DNA of 64,000 nucleotides from Tropicibacter naphthalenivorans (GCF_900176475.1 NZ_FWXX01000002.1:508560-572559), one strand, 5' to 3'; shown: positions 9,672-20,316, counted from the stretch's first letter. The notes: generated from the sequence alone by a model not told the origin. Program-made: numbers and translations.

Positions 9672-10253
9672 TTACGCCGCCTCTGCCTGAAACTGCCGCA
9701 GGGTATGGCCATACCCGCCCGCCTCGACATAGCGTTGCTCGGCGTCGGTAAAGCGCCGGTCCAGCGCCTCGTTCCGGTAAGGAAAGCGGCCAAACTGGCG
9801 GATGACCTCGCGGTGGACCTTGGCGTGCAGCAGGTTGCTGTCGCCGCTTTGGGTCATGCGTTCCTTCATCAGGCGCACGCAACGGTCCTGATCACACAGG
9901 TTTTCCGAGTGCATGAGCGGCAGGTAGAAAAACTGCCGCGCGGGTTCGTCAATGCGCATGTCCCAGCCGCGATGGATCGCCTGTTTCGCCGCCGCAAGCG
10001 CGACACGGTCAGAGGCAAACGCCTGCCCCTGCCCGCGGAACATGTTGCGCGGGAACTGGTCGGCAAGGATGATATAGGCCAGCACGCCGCTGGGATAGGT
10101 CAGCCACAGACCATAGCTGCCCTCTTGCAGCGCCTCCCACGCGGGCAAAAACCGCGCGCGAATGTCGGCGTCCAGCGCCTCGTCCTGCTTGTACCAGCCG
10201 CTTGGGCCGACCTCGTCCAGCCAAAAGGCCAAAACCTGCTCGGGCGTTGTCAT
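9672..10253 (-). CDS. DUF924 family protein
   Basis: 193 residues from the ATG at 10253, with GGAGGACAAC directly upstream. Family features are VLAFWLDEVGPSGWYKQDEALDADIRARF at the start, the central LADQFPRNMFRGQGQAFASD, and FFYLPLMHSENLCDQ. DUF924 proteins are all-helical with a TPR-like fold and unknown function. It is followed 80 bases later by lpdA on the same strand. No signal peptide; probably cytoplasmic. Confidence 0.87.
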   Translation of the reverse strand: MTTPEQVLAFWLDEVGPSGWYKQDEALDADIRARFLPAWEALQEGSYGLWLTYPSGVLAYIILADQFPRNMFRGQGQAFASDRVALAAAKQAIHRGWDMRIDEPARQFFYLPLMHSENLCDQDRCVRLMKERMTQSGDSNLLHAKVHREVIRQFGRFPYRNEALDRRFTDAEQRYVEAGGYGHTLRQFQAEAA

Positions 10254-10379
10254 GTTGTCCTCCACCGCACCCTTGTCGTTAAGGACTAGCCTACGCACGG
10301 CCAAGCCTCTGTCGCCAGTCACGAATTCTGTCAGTTTCTGTCAACAGGGCCAAAGTCGGAGGCGGGTTCACCCTTGGGT

Positions 10380-11654
10380 TTATGCGGCGCTGGACTCCTC
10401 TGCCTCTTCGGCGGCTTCCTCGGCGGCCTCGATGGCGTATTCCTGCGCCGCTTCCATGGCGACCGGGGTCACACCATAGGCCACCGGCGCATAAACTCCG
10501 GTGTCCTCGACCGGCAGGCTGGGACGCTTGGTCATGCGATACAGCGCATAGGCCGTCAGCGCGCCAAGCAGGCCGGTGATCAGCATAAAGTACCCCTGCG
10601 GGCCGACCACCTCCATGCCGTAGCCGATGATCAGCGGACCGGCAATGGCGCCCAGCCCGTTGATGAACAGCAAACCGGCAGAAGCGGCGGCCATATCCTC
10701 GGCCTGCAAAAAGTCGGTCGTGTAGGCAATCAGCAGCGAATACAGCGGGTTACACATGCCGCCAATCATAAAGGCCGACACCAGCAGCATCGGGAAATAG
10801 CCCCCCAGCAGGATCGCCATCACACCCGATCCGGCCCCGATCCCCGCCACGATGGTGATCAGCAGGCGGCGGTCCATGCGGTCCGACAGCCAGCCCAGCG
10901 GGTATTGCAGCAGCACCGCGCCCACGTAAAAGGCAGCGACAAACATCGAGATTTGCCCCAGCTCCAGCCCGGCCTGCATCCCGTAAACGGCGGACATGCC
11001 GAACTGCGCCGCGAAGACACCGCCCAGCAGGAACATCCCCACGATCCCCAGCGGCGAGACGTCGTATAGCTCGCGCAGGGTCATGGGCTTGGTCGCCTCA
11101 AACGCCGGCGTCGGAGAGATCGAGAGCAAGATCGGCGCAAAGGAGATCGACACCAGCACGCTGGGGATCACGAACAGCAAGAACCCCGAGGTGTCCGGGA
11201 TCACCAGCATCGCCTGAGAGATGATCACCCCCAACATTTGCACGATCATATAGGCCGACAGCGCCTGCCCGCGCGTCTCGTTGGTGGCGGAATTGTTCAG
11301 CCAGCTTTCCGCCGTCACATACACGCCGCAGTAGCAAAAGCCGATGATCACGCGCCCCGCCGTCCAGGCAAACGGGTCCTTGAACGCCGGATAGAGGATC
11401 AGCACCGCCGAGACGAGAGACCCAAGCGCCGCAAACACCCGCACGTGCCCAACGCGCCGGATCATCCCCGGCACGACGCGCGAGGCCACCAAGAAGCCCG
11501 CGAAATACCCGGCCATGACGACGGACATGGTACTGGCGGAAAAGCCCGCCTCGGCCCCGCGCACCCCCAGAAGCGAGCCTTGCAGCCCGTTGCCCAGCAT
11601 CAGCAGCAGCATCCCCAGCAGCAGAGCCCAAGAATTTCGTAGCACGTCCAGCAT
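10380..11654 (-). CDS. MFS transporter, 12 predicted membrane segments
   Basis: 424 residues. Repeated 20-residue hydrophobic stretches over residues 5-385 give about twelve membrane helices; the loop after helix 2 (GMIRRVGHVRVFAAL) is the MFS signature in weak form, and LSDRMDRRLLI marks the matching loop of the second half. It resembles YcaD-like permeases. The substrate is unknown. An unusual feature is the tail (about 405-424), nearly only Ala and Glu. The 118 bases upstream of the start up to queA hold no further gene. Confidence 0.87.
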   Translation of the reverse strand: MLDVLRNSWALLLGMLLLMLGNGLQGSLLGVRGAEAGFSASTMSVVMAGYFAGFLVASRVVPGMIRRVGHVRVFAALGSLVSAVLILYPAFKDPFAWTAGRVIIGFCYCGVYVTAESWLNNSATNETRGQALSAYMIVQMLGVIISQAMLVIPDTSGFLLFVIPSVLVSISFAPILLSISPTPAFEATKPMTLRELYDVSPLGIVGMFLLGGVFAAQFGMSAVYGMQAGLELGQISMFVAAFYVGAVLLQYPLGWLSDRMDRRLLITIVAGIGAGSGVMAILLGGYFPMLLVSAFMIGGMCNPLYSLLIAYTTDFLQAEDMAAASAGLLFINGLGAIAGPLIIGYGMEVVGPQGYFMLITGLLGALTAYALYRMTKRPSLPVEDTGVYAPVAYGVTPVAMEAAQEYAIEAAEEAAEEAEESSAA

Positions 11655-11772
11655 GGTGTCTCCTTACATCTTAGGCCCGAGGTAGCGCGCGCACGCGCGG
11701 GTCAAGTTGGCCCATAGCGACATTTCGCAACGATTGGCGTCGCGTTCACCCTATGCGGTGCGCGCCGCGCGC

Positions 11773-12831
11773 TCAATCTGCCGATGGCGGGATCAACAGC
11801 GACGCGTCACCGTATGAGAAAAACCGATACTCTTCGCTTAACGCATGGTCATAAATCTTGCGGATGCGGTCCTGCCCCATCAGCGCCGACACCAGCATCA
11901 GCAGCGTCGATTTGGGCAGGTGAAAGTTGGTCATCAGCGCGTCGGTGACGTGGAAGTCAAAGCCGGGGTAGATAAAGATGTCGGTCACGCCCTGAAACGG
12001 TGCGATCTGCCCTGCGCGCGCCGCCGTCTCGATCAGACGCAGCGCGGTGGTGCCCACGGGGATCACCCGGCCCCCGGCCTGTTTGGTCGCTTGGATTTGA
12101 GCGGCGGCCTCGGGCGATACTTCGCCCCATTCGCCGTGCATCTTGTGGGTGGTCACGTCCTCGACCTTGACCGGCAAAAAAGTGCCCGCGCCCACATGCA
12201 GCGTCACATGGGTAAAGCTCACGCCGTGATCGGCCAGCTTTTGCAAGAGGTCCTGATCGAAATGCAACGAGGCGGTGGGGGCGGCCACGGCCCCAGTGTT
12301 GCGCGCCCAGACGGTTTGGTAATCAGTCCGGTCCTGCGCATCGGCGGGCCGCTTGGCGGCGATATAGGGCGGCAAGGGCATGGCCCCCGCGGCGTTCAGC
12401 GCGGCGTCGAAATCATCCCCCGACAGGTTGAACCGCAGCAGCCCCTGTCCTTCATCCTTTACTTCAAGAATGGCGGACAAGTCATTGGAGAACTTGATTT
12501 CTTCACCCTCTTTGACTTTCTTCAAGGGCTTAACCAAGGCCGACCACAGCCCATCGGCGCGCGGCTCTAGCAGGGTGACTTCGATCTTGGCCTGCATCGG
12601 CCCTTGGGCGGTGTCACGCGCCCGCGTGCCGGACAATCGCGCCGGGATCACCTTGGTGTCGTTCAGCACCAGACGGTCGCCGGGGCGCAGCCAGCCTAGG
12701 ATGTCATACACCCGCGCATCGGTGATCTGATCGCCCTCCGCCACCAGCAGCCGCGCCGAGGGACGCGGTTTCGCAGGGCGCGTGGCAATGAGACGATCGG
12801 GCAGATCGAAGTCGAAATCCGAGAGCTTCAT
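11773..12831 (-). CDS. queA: QueA, S-adenosylmethionine:tRNA ribosyltransferase-isomerase
   Basis: 352 residues, the normal length. QueA transfers the ribosyl part of SAM to preQ1 at tRNA position 34 to make epoxyqueuosine. Family motifs: start [41 protein letters not shown], the central [17 protein letters not shown], and the C-terminal [16 protein letters not shown]. It lies 17 bases downstream of the YhdP-like gene on the same strand, so it is probably co-transcribed with it. tgt is not adjacent. Confidence 0.97.
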   Translation of the reverse strand: MKLSDFDFDLPDRLIATRPAKPRPSARLLVAEGDQITDARVYDILGWLRPGDRLVLNDTKVIPARLSGTRARDTAQGPMQAKIEVTLLEPRADGLWSALVKPLKKVKEGEEIKFSNDLSAILEVKDEGQGLLRFNLSGDDFDAALNAAGAMPLPPYIAAKRPADAQDRTDYQTVWARNTGAVAAPTASLHFDQDLLQKLADHGVSFTHVTLHVGAGTFLPVKVEDVTTHKMHGEWGEVSPEAAAQIQATKQAGGRVIPVGTTALRLIETAARAGQIAPFQGVTDIFIYPGFDFHVTDALMTNFHLPKSTLLMLVSALMGQDRIRKIYDHALSEEYRFFSYGDASLLIPPSAD

Positions 12832-12848
12832 AGGGTAAGCCTTTGAGT

Positions 12849-15800
12849 TTATTCAGACACCGTCGGCGGCGGCCTGCGGAAGATGTCACGGAACATCCCC
12901 GGCGTGAAGACCGAAAGCGGATTGACCGCCACACGCGGCCCCGACACTGGCCCACGCAGGTTGAAGTTAAAGCCGATCAAGCCTTCGCCCTTGCGCGCGA
13001 TCAGCCGCCCGATGCCGTTGACGAAATAGATCGGCGACAGCACGCCCTGCATGTCCATATTGCCGCTGGCCAGATCGTAATAGCCATCCATGGACACCCC
13101 CATCGACGGGCCAACGGCGCTGGATTCGGTGACGATGACCTGGCTCGGGGACAGGCGGAACTTGGCGTCGACATTGCTGAAGAAAATCCCCGGCCCATCG
13201 AGCTGGTCGATCAGGCCGACGATGCTGATGGCGTCCAGCAGCGCACCGATGGCCGGGGCGTCGCGCAGCCGCGTTTCCGCGATGGTCATGGCGCCGTCAT
13301 AGGTGCCGGTCCGCCCGGCGACCGGGATCAGGTCCAGCCGGAACGCCCCGCCGCTGAGGGTTTTCAGCATCCCCGCGCCGCGCAGCACGTCGCCTGCATC
13401 GTTACTGGTGATGGCAAAGGCGCTGGCCCCGTTTCGCGGCGCAACCGTTCCGGCGATGGCCGCCTGCCCGCCCAGCATGGCGTCGAACCGCCCGCGCAGC
13501 CCCGTGCCTACGTCGAAATTGCCCCGGAACCTGCGCATCACGATGCTGTCGGTGACCTGCAAACTGTCCAGGGTCAGGGCGACCGGCAGGCTGGTCCCCG
13601 TGGCCCTGCCGCCGCCAGAGCCGCCGCCCCCAAAGCTGGCGTTGCGCAGGTCGATCTTGCCAGAGGCGACCTCGACCGCTGGCGGCAGGCCGCGCCCCCG
13701 GCCACGCAACCGCCCGGTCACATCCAGCCAATTGCCCAGGCTCATCCGCGAAAAGCTCAGGGATTGAAAGGCGTTGCCCTGCCCCAGCGTCAGATCGCCC
13801 ACGGCGTCCAGACCCGCGCCGGACAGCGACAGACCATTCACCCGGATCGGATTGCTCAGCGCACCAGAGATCTGGAACTTGCCCTGAAGGCCCTGCGGCA
13901 AGGCCCAGCCCAGCTGCGGGATCGCCACGCCGAGGCCGTCCAGATCGGTGCTCAGCGCGAATTCCACCGGCTTGCCCTGCGGCATCCGCAGCTCAAGCTG
14001 GCCTTGCCCCTGGCCCGAGATCATCCCGTCCGGCAGGCTGATCCCCAGCGTTTGCAGCGCCCGCGGGCTTAGCGTCACATCGGCGGCCACGCGCCCCTGG
14101 CCCGGCGCAAAGGGCTGCGTCCAGGTGCCCGTCGCCGGAATCCCCGAAAGCTGCACCCCGCCAGAGACCTCAAGCCGGCTGTTGCTGACCTTGAATGTCA
14201 GCCGATCGGCGGTCAGGCTCTGCCCCGGCACGATGGTGTCGCTGACCAGATCGCGCGCCGTGCCGCCAAGGTCGAGGGTGATGTCAGGCAGCTTTAGCCC
14301 CTTGCGCAGCTCCATCGCGATCAGGCCCGACACTTCGACCTGCCCGGTGGCAATAGAGGCATCGCGCCCGGTCTTGGTCAGCACCTGCCAGGCGTCATTG
14401 TCCAGATAGGCCAGCGCAGCGGTCAGCGCGCCCTTGGCCTGCAAGCGCACCTCGCCCGGCGCGGGTTTGACGCGCAGGTTGGGGATAATGAATTCGGTCC
14501 CGGTGATGTCGATGGGCCCGCCCAGACCGGGGTCAATCTGGCCCGCATCAACGCGCAAGCCCAGCCGACCGTCATACATGGTCATCCGACCCTTGCCGCC
14601 GGTGATGGGCGGCAAACGCTTATTATACAGAACTTTTCCGTCCTCGAACCCCACATCCAGAAAAGTGTCGGGCCGCGCGTCCGGCTCTAACCGTAGGGCA
14701 AAGACGATGTCGTGCAAGCGCCCGCCCAGCACGTGCTCTGACGCCCAATTGCGGGTTTGCGGGCGGAACTCCTTGGGCCAGAAGGCCAGCACCTGATCCG
14801 GCGTGGTCTGCTCGGCGGTGGCATCCAGCGACAGCTGCCAGCCATCGCTGCGCGCCAGCAGGTCGGCCTTGGCCCGGATCGGAAAGGCAGGATCGGTGAC
14901 GCGCAGCCGCCCCACCGTCAGGCGAAACGGATCAAGCGTCAGTTTGAATTCGGACACCGCGCCGGACATCTCGACCGATTGGTCCCACAGCAAGCCTTCG
15001 GCAAGTTTCAGATCGGACAGGCGGAACTGGCCGGAAATCGCTTCGGGCCAGCCTTGGTCCAGCCCTTCGAGCCGGGCGTCGCCACGCGCGCTGACCTGCC
15101 CCAGCGGAGAGCGGACGCGGATTTCGTCAAAGCTCAGCACCGCCTGCGCGGGATCGTAGCTGAAATAGGTGCGCGCGCCGTCGAAATGCAGCGCCTTGGT
15201 GGCGCGGTTGGGTTGCAGCACGCCCGCGCCGATCTGCAAGGTCGCGCTAAGCGTATCAAGCGCGCCGTCGTCGCGCAGACCCGAGCGCAGCGCGCCGGAA
15301 ATGGGCGCATCAAGGTTGGCGAGCCACGCCAGGGCCGGGCTTTGGGTCGCGATGTCCTGAGACCGCAAATCCTTGAGAACCATACCGAAATCCAAGGACC
15401 GCTCGCCGATTTCACTTTGCGCGTTCAGCTCGAGCGTGGCGACCCCGTCGCCGCCCGCCAGCAAGGCCACATCGCCGGACAGGCGCAGCTCCCCGCCTTC
15501 GCGCGCCAGCCGCAGACGCCCGCCATCGGCGGTCCAGCCCCGCCGCGCGCGCTGATCCTCGTAGCGCACGGTCAGCGCGTCGGCCTCGAAAACGTCGAAC
15601 TTGGCCAGCCGCTCATCCTCAAAGGCGGCATCGACGGCGGCGATGATCGCGCCCAGATCAGGCACATCGGTGCCCTCGGCAAAGGCATCCCCCAGCGCCA
15701 GACCAAAGCGCCCGCGCATGTCGCGCTGAAGGGTGACAAAGGCGCCCGAGACCTGCGCCTCTCGCAGCACCAGATTGCCACGCAAGAGCGCCGCGGGGGA

Positions 15801-16130
15801 CAGGCCGGCCTCGATGTCGGACAGCTGCGCCACCTGCTGGCCCTGCGCATTGGTGATGTTGACGTCCCACAGGATGATCCGCGCAAGGCCGGTCCGCTGG
15901 ACCAATAGGCTCATCCGACCAAAATCGACGTTGATCCCCGGCAAGGTCTGGGCAATGCGTGCCTCGATCTTTTCGCGCACCCACACGGGGGCGTCGACGG
16001 GGCGGCCAATCATCACCATCGCCCCGGTGCCCGCCGCGGCCAGCAGCAAGACAAAGGCAAACAGCACCGCCAGCCCGCTTTTGCGGCGGCGCGACCGGCG
16101 AGGTTTTGGATTTTCTTGCGCGTCGCTCAC
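12849..16130 (-). CDS. YhdP/AsmA-like envelope protein (DUF3971 type)
   Basis: 1093 residues from a GTG start. A basic N-terminus ([11 protein letters not shown]) precedes one membrane anchor (about 18-43), then a long periplasmic beta-rich region. The C-terminal part ([32 protein letters not shown], then [16 protein letters not shown]) is typical of YhdP/AsmA-like proteins, thought to bridge inner and outer membranes and help move phospholipids. A Gly-rich patch lies near residue 840. Its start faces the peroxiredoxin gene over 81 bases. The family is safe; the lipid role is by analogy. Confidence 0.88.
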   Translation of the reverse strand: MSDAQENPKPRRSRRRKSGLAVLFAFVLLLAAAGTGAMVMIGRPVDAPVWVREKIEARIAQTLPGINVDFGRMSLLVQRTGLARIILWDVNITNAQGQQVAQLSDIEAGLSPAALLRGNLVLREAQVSGAFVTLQRDMRGRFGLALGDAFAEGTDVPDLGAIIAAVDAAFEDERLAKFDVFEADALTVRYEDQRARRGWTADGGRLRLAREGGELRLSGDVALLAGGDGVATLELNAQSEIGERSLDFGMVLKDLRSQDIATQSPALAWLANLDAPISGALRSGLRDDGALDTLSATLQIGAGVLQPNRATKALHFDGARTYFSYDPAQAVLSFDEIRVRSPLGQVSARGDARLEGLDQGWPEAISGQFRLSDLKLAEGLLWDQSVEMSGAVSEFKLTLDPFRLTVGRLRVTDPAFPIRAKADLLARSDGWQLSLDATAEQTTPDQVLAFWPKEFRPQTRNWASEHVLGGRLHDIVFALRLEPDARPDTFLDVGFEDGKVLYNKRLPPITGGKGRMTMYDGRLGLRVDAGQIDPGLGGPIDITGTEFIIPNLRVKPAPGEVRLQAKGALTAALAYLDNDAWQVLTKTGRDASIATGQVEVSGLIAMELRKGLKLPDITLDLGGTARDLVSDTIVPGQSLTADRLTFKVSNSRLEVSGGVQLSGIPATGTWTQPFAPGQGRVAADVTLSPRALQTLGISLPDGMISGQGQGQLELRMPQGKPVEFALSTDLDGLGVAIPQLGWALPQGLQGKFQISGALSNPIRVNGLSLSGAGLDAVGDLTLGQGNAFQSLSFSRMSLGNWLDVTGRLRGRGRGLPPAVEVASGKIDLRNASFGGGGSGGGRATGTSLPVALTLDSLQVTDSIVMRRFRGNFDVGTGLRGRFDAMLGGQAAIAGTVAPRNGASAFAITSNDAGDVLRGAGMLKTLSGGAFRLDLIPVAGRTGTYDGAMTIAETRLRDAPAIGALLDAISIVGLIDQLDGPGIFFSNVDAKFRLSPSQVIVTESSAVGPSMGVSMDGYYDLASGNMDMQGVLSPIYFVNGIGRLIARKGEGLIGFNFNLRGPVSGPRVAVNPLSVFTPGMFRDIFRRPPPTVSE

Positions 16131-16211
16131 TGGAAGCCCGGCCTTTGCGGTTTATTCTTGGCTTGCATCTGCTTTGTGATCGTCACACTACCCCAAGTAA
16201 AGGAGACACGC

Positions 16212-16661
16212 ATGTCCGAGTTGATCCCTGATGTCACGCTTCCCGGCACCTCCGGCGAAGTTTCGCTGAGTGCATTGAAAGGCACGCCCTTTGTGCTGTT
16301 CTTTTACCCGCGCGACAATACCCCCGGCTGCACCACCGAGAATTTGGACTTTACCGCCAAGAAGGCAGAGTTCGACGCGCTTGGCGTGAAACTGTTCGGC
16401 GTGTCCAAGGATAGTCTTGAGAGCCATGAAAAATTCGTTGCCAAAAAGGAATTGGCGGTGCCTTTGCTGTCCGATGAGCACACGGATTTGAGCGAACGTC
16501 TGGGCGTGTGGAAAGAGAAAAAGATGTACGGCAAAACCTTTATGGGGATCGAGCGGTCGACGTTTTTGGTGAATGCGGCCGGCGAGATTGTGCGCGAATG
16601 GCGCAAAGTCAAGGTCGCAGGCCACGTGGATGAGGTTTTGGAAGCGGCCAAGGCGCTGTAA
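16212..16661 (+). CDS. bcp: Peroxiredoxin, Bcp/PrxQ family, with a single cysteine
   Basis: 149 residues from the ATG at 16212, preceded by AAGGAGA. Thiol peroxidase reducing hydroperoxides. The peroxidatic cysteine is C40 in FYPRDNTPGCTTENLDF, with the arginine in GIERSTFLV. In E. coli Bcp a resolving cysteine lies five residues after the peroxidatic one; here that position is Leu, and no other cysteine exists in the protein. It should therefore work as a one-Cys enzyme that needs an external thiol. It stands alone, with a double hairpin after its stop. Confidence 0.93.
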   Translation: MSELIPDVTLPGTSGEVSLSALKGTPFVLFFYPRDNTPGCTTENLDFTAKKAEFDALGVKLFGVSKDSLESHEKFVAKKELAVPLLSDEHTDLSERLGVWKEKKMYGKTFMGIERSTFLVNAAGEIVREWRKVKVAGHVDEVLEAAKAL

Positions 16662-16680
16662 GACCGGTTTGACGGGCGCG

Positions 16681-16730
16681 GGCCAAATCTTTTTGAAAAG
16701 ATTTGCAAATTCCTTGGAAGGAATTTGGCC
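16681..16730. repeat. Paired AT-rich hairpin element, copy 1
   Basis: Two adjacent inverted repeats: AAATCTTTT/AAAAGATTT (16685-16704) and CAAATTCCTT/AAGGAATTTG (16706-16727), enclosed by GGCCAAAT…ATTTGGCC. It lies 19 bases after the peroxiredoxin stop. A closely similar double hairpin lies at 28968-29011. It may act as a terminator or be a REP-like element. Confidence 0.75.
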
Positions 16731-16756
16731 GCGCGAGACGAAAAGGAAAGCCCAGA

Positions 16757-17560
16757 ATGCAAACCTTGTGCGAAATGGCTGTGGATGTTTTGACCACCGC
16801 CGATGGCCGTGAAAAGACCCGCAAATCGCGCGCCTATGCCGCCGCCTATTTCGCCGCGCGCGAGGCCGGAACACCGTTGCCCTTGGGCCGGGCCGAGCCG
16901 CCCTTGCGGCCTTCGCGCCCCGAGAAACCCGAACTGCTTGATCCGCGCGATGTGCCCAAGCGCAAGCCCGGCAGCGAAAAGGGCCGTATTGCCCTGCTGC
17001 ACGCGGTGGCCCATATCGAACTGAACGCCGTGGACCTGCATTGGGACATCATTCCGCGCTTTGCGGACACCGCCATGCCGCAGGGATTTTACGACGATTG
17101 GGTGAAATCTGCGGACGAAGAATCCAAGCATTTCAACCTGATGTGCGATTGCCTCGAAGAGCTGGGCAGCCATTACGGGGCTCTGCCCGCCCACGCTGGC
17201 ATGTGGCGCGCCGCCGAGGACACCGTCGACGATCTCATGGGCCGCCTTGCGGTGGTGCCCATGGTGCTCGAAGCGCGCGGGCTGGACGTCACCCCCGGCA
17301 TGATCGCCCTGTTCAAAAAGGCCAAGGCCGACAGCGCCGTCGCCGCCCTGGAGACCATCTATGGCGAAGAGGTCGGGCACGTGGCCTATGGCTCCAAGTG
17401 GTTCCATTTCCTCTGCGGCCGCCACGACCATGACCCAAAAGAGACATTCCACGCGCTTGTCAAAAAATATTTCCACGGCCCCTTGAAACCGCCGTTCAAC
17501 GAAGAAAAACGCGCCGAAGCTGGCCTGCCGCCCGACTTTTATTGGCCGTTAACCGATTAA
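16757..17560 (+). CDS. DUF455 family ferritin-like protein
   Basis: 267 residues from the ATG at 16757 (AAGGAA upstream). DUF455 proteins have a ferritin-like four-helix fold. Candidate metal ligands are E107-H area in AHIELNAVDLHWD, EESKHF near 140, and EEVGH in IYGEEVGHVAYG near 207, giving the E-x-x-H pairs of di-iron proteins. In tRNA-modifying relatives such as MiaE a similar fold carries di-iron; the reaction here is unknown. The gene is separated from the peroxiredoxin by the paired hairpin element, so it may have its own transcript. Confidence 0.85.
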   Translation: MQTLCEMAVDVLTTADGREKTRKSRAYAAAYFAAREAGTPLPLGRAEPPLRPSRPEKPELLDPRDVPKRKPGSEKGRIALLHAVAHIELNAVDLHWDIIPRFADTAMPQGFYDDWVKSADEESKHFNLMCDCLEELGSHYGALPAHAGMWRAAEDTVDDLMGRLAVVPMVLEARGLDVTPGMIALFKKAKADSAVAALETIYGEEVGHVAYGSKWFHFLCGRHDHDPKETFHALVKKYFHGPLKPPFNEEKRAEAGLPPDFYWPLTD

Positions 17561-17736
17561 CTCCTCGTGAGAACCCCTTGAATCGGCGGTTTTTTGCCAT
17601 TTCGGCCACAACCTGCCGTCTTACCCGAATCATCCGCCCTATTTTGTTGCGCTGACCTAAAGCGCTCGTTAATCCCTTGTGGGACGCTGGCTTGGGGAGC
17701 CGACGTCGCAATTGGGACGGGTAGAAGGAAAGTCAG

Positions 17737-19050
17737 GTGAGAACACGTCTGGCAATCAAGACACATGCACTCCTCGAGCGCTTCTTTCCGGAACGTCGAC
17801 TGTTTTTGCGGTCCGACACCGATACGCGGTTCATTCGCCTGCGTCCGGAAACCCAGGCGGTGGCCTTTGTGGGCGGGGTCCTTGTGGTCGGTTGGACCAC
17901 GATTGCAACGGCAATCCTGTTGATGGACTCGATCGGCGCGGGCAACTTTCGTGAACAGGCCCGCCGCGAGCAAATCACCTACCAGCAACGGCTGAACGCC
18001 CTGTCGTCCGAACGCGACGCCCGCACCGCCGAGGCCCTCGCCGCCCAAGAGCGTTTCAACGCCGCGCTGCGTCAGGTGTCGGTCATGCAGTCCGAATTGC
18101 TGGACTCCGAGGCGCGCCGCCGCGAGCTGGAAACCGGCATCGACGTGATCCAGACCACCCTGCGCGACACCATGAAGGAACGCGAGCAGATCGCGGACCG
18201 TCTGGCGGCGCTGGAAACCCAGGCCGAGGGCGGCGTTGCGCTGGCCATGGCCGGTCAGGATGACAGCACGCTGAACTTCCTGTCCGACGCGCTGGCCCGC
18301 ACCGCGCAGGAGCGCGACAAGGTCATCGCCGACGCGCAACAGGCGCTGATCCGCGCCTCTGAAATGCAGGCCGAAATCGAGCAGATGGAAGAGCAGAACG
18401 ACCGCATCTTCCGCCAACTCGAAGAGGCCATGACCGTCTCTGTCAAACCGCTGGACAAGATGTTCGAAAAGGCCGGGATGGACCCAGACCGCATTCTTGG
18501 CCAGGTCCGCAAGGGCTATAGCGGTCAGGGCGGCCCGCTGACCCCGCTGTCCTTTTCCACCCGTGGCACCGTGGATATCGCCCCCGAAGACACCGCGCGC
18601 GCCAACGACATTCTCAACCAGATGGACCGCTTGAACCTGTACCGGATCGCGGCCCAGAAGGCGCCCTTTGCCTCGCCGCTCAAGGATCCGTTCCGCTTTA
18701 CCTCTGGCTTTGGGCACCGCTGGGGCCGGCTGCACGCGGGCACCGACTTTGCCGCGCCGCATGGCACGCCGATCTACGCAACCGCCGATGGCGTCGTCAC
18801 CCATGCTGGCTGGTCCTCGGGCTATGGCCGTCTGGTCAAGATCCAGCACGAGTTCGGCATCGAGACCCGCTATGCCCACCAATCCAAAATCCGCGTGAAG
18901 GTCGGTCAAAGGGTCTCGCGCGGGGAGCGGATCGGTGATATGGGGAACACCGGACGGTCGACCGGAACCCATCTTCATTACGAAATCCGTGTCGGCGGCA
19001 AACCCGTCAATCCGATGATCTATATCAAGGCTGCGAACGATGTTTTCTAA
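17737..19050 (+). CDS. M23-family peptidase with coiled coil, membrane anchored
   Basis: 437 residues from a GTG with AGAAGGAA upstream. One membrane segment lies near 45-68 (AVAFVGGVLVVGWTTIATAIL), then a long coiled coil (about 75-235, rich in Glu, Arg and Ala), and an M23 (LytM) domain near 310-430. Zinc ligands appear in GRLHAGTDFAAPHG (H and D) and in THLHYEIR. It is likely a periplasmic peptidoglycan endopeptidase. It overlaps the bactofilin gene by 11 bases, a pairing seen in many alphaproteobacteria where both shape the cell wall. Confidence 0.93.
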   Translation: MRTRLAIKTHALLERFFPERRLFLRSDTDTRFIRLRPETQAVAFVGGVLVVGWTTIATAILLMDSIGAGNFREQARREQITYQQRLNALSSERDARTAEALAAQERFNAALRQVSVMQSELLDSEARRRELETGIDVIQTTLRDTMKEREQIADRLAALETQAEGGVALAMAGQDDSTLNFLSDALARTAQERDKVIADAQQALIRASEMQAEIEQMEEQNDRIFRQLEEAMTVSVKPLDKMFEKAGMDPDRILGQVRKGYSGQGGPLTPLSFSTRGTVDIAPEDTARANDILNQMDRLNLYRIAAQKAPFASPLKDPFRFTSGFGHRWGRLHAGTDFAAPHGTPIYATADGVVTHAGWSSGYGRLVKIQHEFGIETRYAHQSKIRVKVGQRVSRGERIGDMGNTGRSTGTHLHYEIRVGGKPVNPMIYIKAANDVF

Positions 19051-19552
19051 GAGCAAAATTAACGAGCCGGGCCCCAAAGCAGACGACACCTCTGCCAAGC
19101 CCGCTGCACCGGAAATGCCCAAGGCATCCCCGGCTCCCACTGATTACAAGGCCGCCGCGCCCAAGGCCAAGCCGCCCGCATCGGTGCTGAGCCAGGATCT
19201 GCACGTGACCGGCAACATCAAGACCACCGGCGACATCCAGGTCGAAGGCACCGTCGAAGGCGACATTCGCGCCCACCTGCTGACCATCGGCGAATCTGCC
19301 ACCATCAAGGGTGAAGTAATCGCGGATGACGTGGTGGTGAACGGCCGCATCGTGGGCCGCGTGCGTGGTCTCAAGGTGCGCCTGACCGCAACCGCCCGTG
19401 TCGAAGGCGACATTATCCACAAGACCATCGCGATCGAATCCGGCGCTCACTTCGAGGGTTCGGTTCAGCGTCAGGACGACCCGCTCAACGGTGGCAAGGC
19501 CCGCGCAGCCGCCGGTCAGGCCGCACCTGCCGCGCCGACGCAGCAGGGCTAA
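19040..19552 (+). CDS. Bactofilin, polymer-forming cytoskeletal protein
   Basis: 170 residues. The central beta-helix (about 48-140) with the repeated pattern LHVTGNIKTTGDIQVEGTVEGDI and KGEVIADDVVVNGRIVGRV is diagnostic for bactofilins. Flanking tails are Pro- and Ala-rich and disordered. Bactofilins self-assemble without nucleotide at the membrane and recruit wall enzymes; the overlapping M23 gene is the likely partner. Its start codon lies inside the end of the peptidase gene, so translation is coupled. A strong terminator follows. Confidence 0.95.
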   Translation: MFSKSKINEPGPKADDTSAKPAAPEMPKASPAPTDYKAAAPKAKPPASVLSQDLHVTGNIKTTGDIQVEGTVEGDIRAHLLTIGESATIKGEVIADDVVVNGRIVGRVRGLKVRLTATARVEGDIIHKTIAIESGAHFEGSVQRQDDPLNGGKARAAAGQAAPAAPTQQG

Positions 19553-19581
19553 GCCGCACAGGCACCTTTGCCAGAACAACG

Positions 19582-19609
19582 AAACGCCGGGCCACTCGCC
19601 CGGCGTTTT
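19582..19609. terminator. Bidirectional terminator between bactofilin and HNH genes
   Basis: AAACGCCGGGC and GCCCGGCGTTT form an 11-bp stem with a 5-base loop, followed by one more T and, on the other strand, preceded by an A-run. It sits between two convergent genes and can stop both. Confidence 0.85.
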
Positions 19610-19628
19610 GCGTTTGAGCCGCTGATAA

Positions 19629-20213
19629 TTACGCCTCCAGCTCGGCGTCCCAGTACAGAAAATCCATCCAGCTTTCGTGCAGGTGGTTGGGCGGGAACTT
19701 GCGGCCCGTGTTCATCAGCTCGGACGCCCCCGGCTGGCGCGGCGGTTTGCGCAGGGCCATGTTGGCTTGGCGCAGGCTTTTGGATCCCTTGCGCAGGTTG
19801 CACGGCGCGCAGGCGGCCACCACGTTTTCCCAGCTCGTCACGCCCCCCGCCGCCCGCGGCACCACGTGGTCAAAGGTCAGCTCTGACTTGGTCCCGCAGT
19901 ATTGGCAGCGAAATTCGTCCCTCAAGAAAAGATTAAAGCGCGTGAAGGCCACGCGCTTTTGAGGTTTGACGAAATCTTTGAGGACAACGACGCTGGGCAT
20001 CCGCAGGGTCATGCTGGGGCTTCGCACGACCTCGTCGTATTCGGCGACGATATCCACCCTGTCGAGGAAAGCCGCCTTGATCGCATCCTGCCACGGCCAA
20101 AGACTGAGCGGATAATAGGAAAGCGGCCTGTAATCCGCGTTGAGCACAAGCGCCGGATGGTTCTTTAACCCACCGGATTCGCGCACGAAATTCGTTCTGA
20201 AATTGCCGTCCAT
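19629..20213 (-). CDS. HNH endonuclease
   Basis: 194 residues from the ATG at 20213, twelve bases after a GGAGG; an ATG at 20225 is so close to this GGAGG that it is less likely. The HNH motif is FRCQYCGTKSELTFDHVVPR (CxxC plus DH) followed by AACAPCNLRKGSKS (second CxxC-like pair and N), near residues 110-155. Members of this stand-alone family are widespread in alphaproteobacterial chromosomes and their cleavage target is unknown. It is not linked to restriction or phage genes here. Confidence 0.9.
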   Translation of the reverse strand: MDGNFRTNFVRESGGLKNHPALVLNADYRPLSYYPLSLWPWQDAIKAAFLDRVDIVAEYDEVVRSPSMTLRMPSVVVLKDFVKPQKRVAFTRFNLFLRDEFRCQYCGTKSELTFDHVVPRAAGGVTSWENVVAACAPCNLRKGSKSLRQANMALRKPPRQPGASELMNTGRKFPPNHLHESWMDFLYWDAELEA

Positions 20214-20288
20214 TGGGGGACTCATCCTCCGCCCTGTCTGCTTGTTCCAAAGCACCAAGGCGGGACAACCCGCCCCAGCTTATGTATG

Positions 20289-20316
20289 ACTATATATCGT
20301 GTTTGTTGTCTGGCAA
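20289..20316 (-). promoter_or_regulatory. Candidate promoter for the HNH gene
   Basis: On the minus strand TTGCCA (20311-20316) and TATAGT (20289-20294) are 16 bases apart, about 75 bases before the HNH start, in an AT-richer patch. It matches four to five of six positions of each sigma-70 box. No transcript data. Confidence 0.4.
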
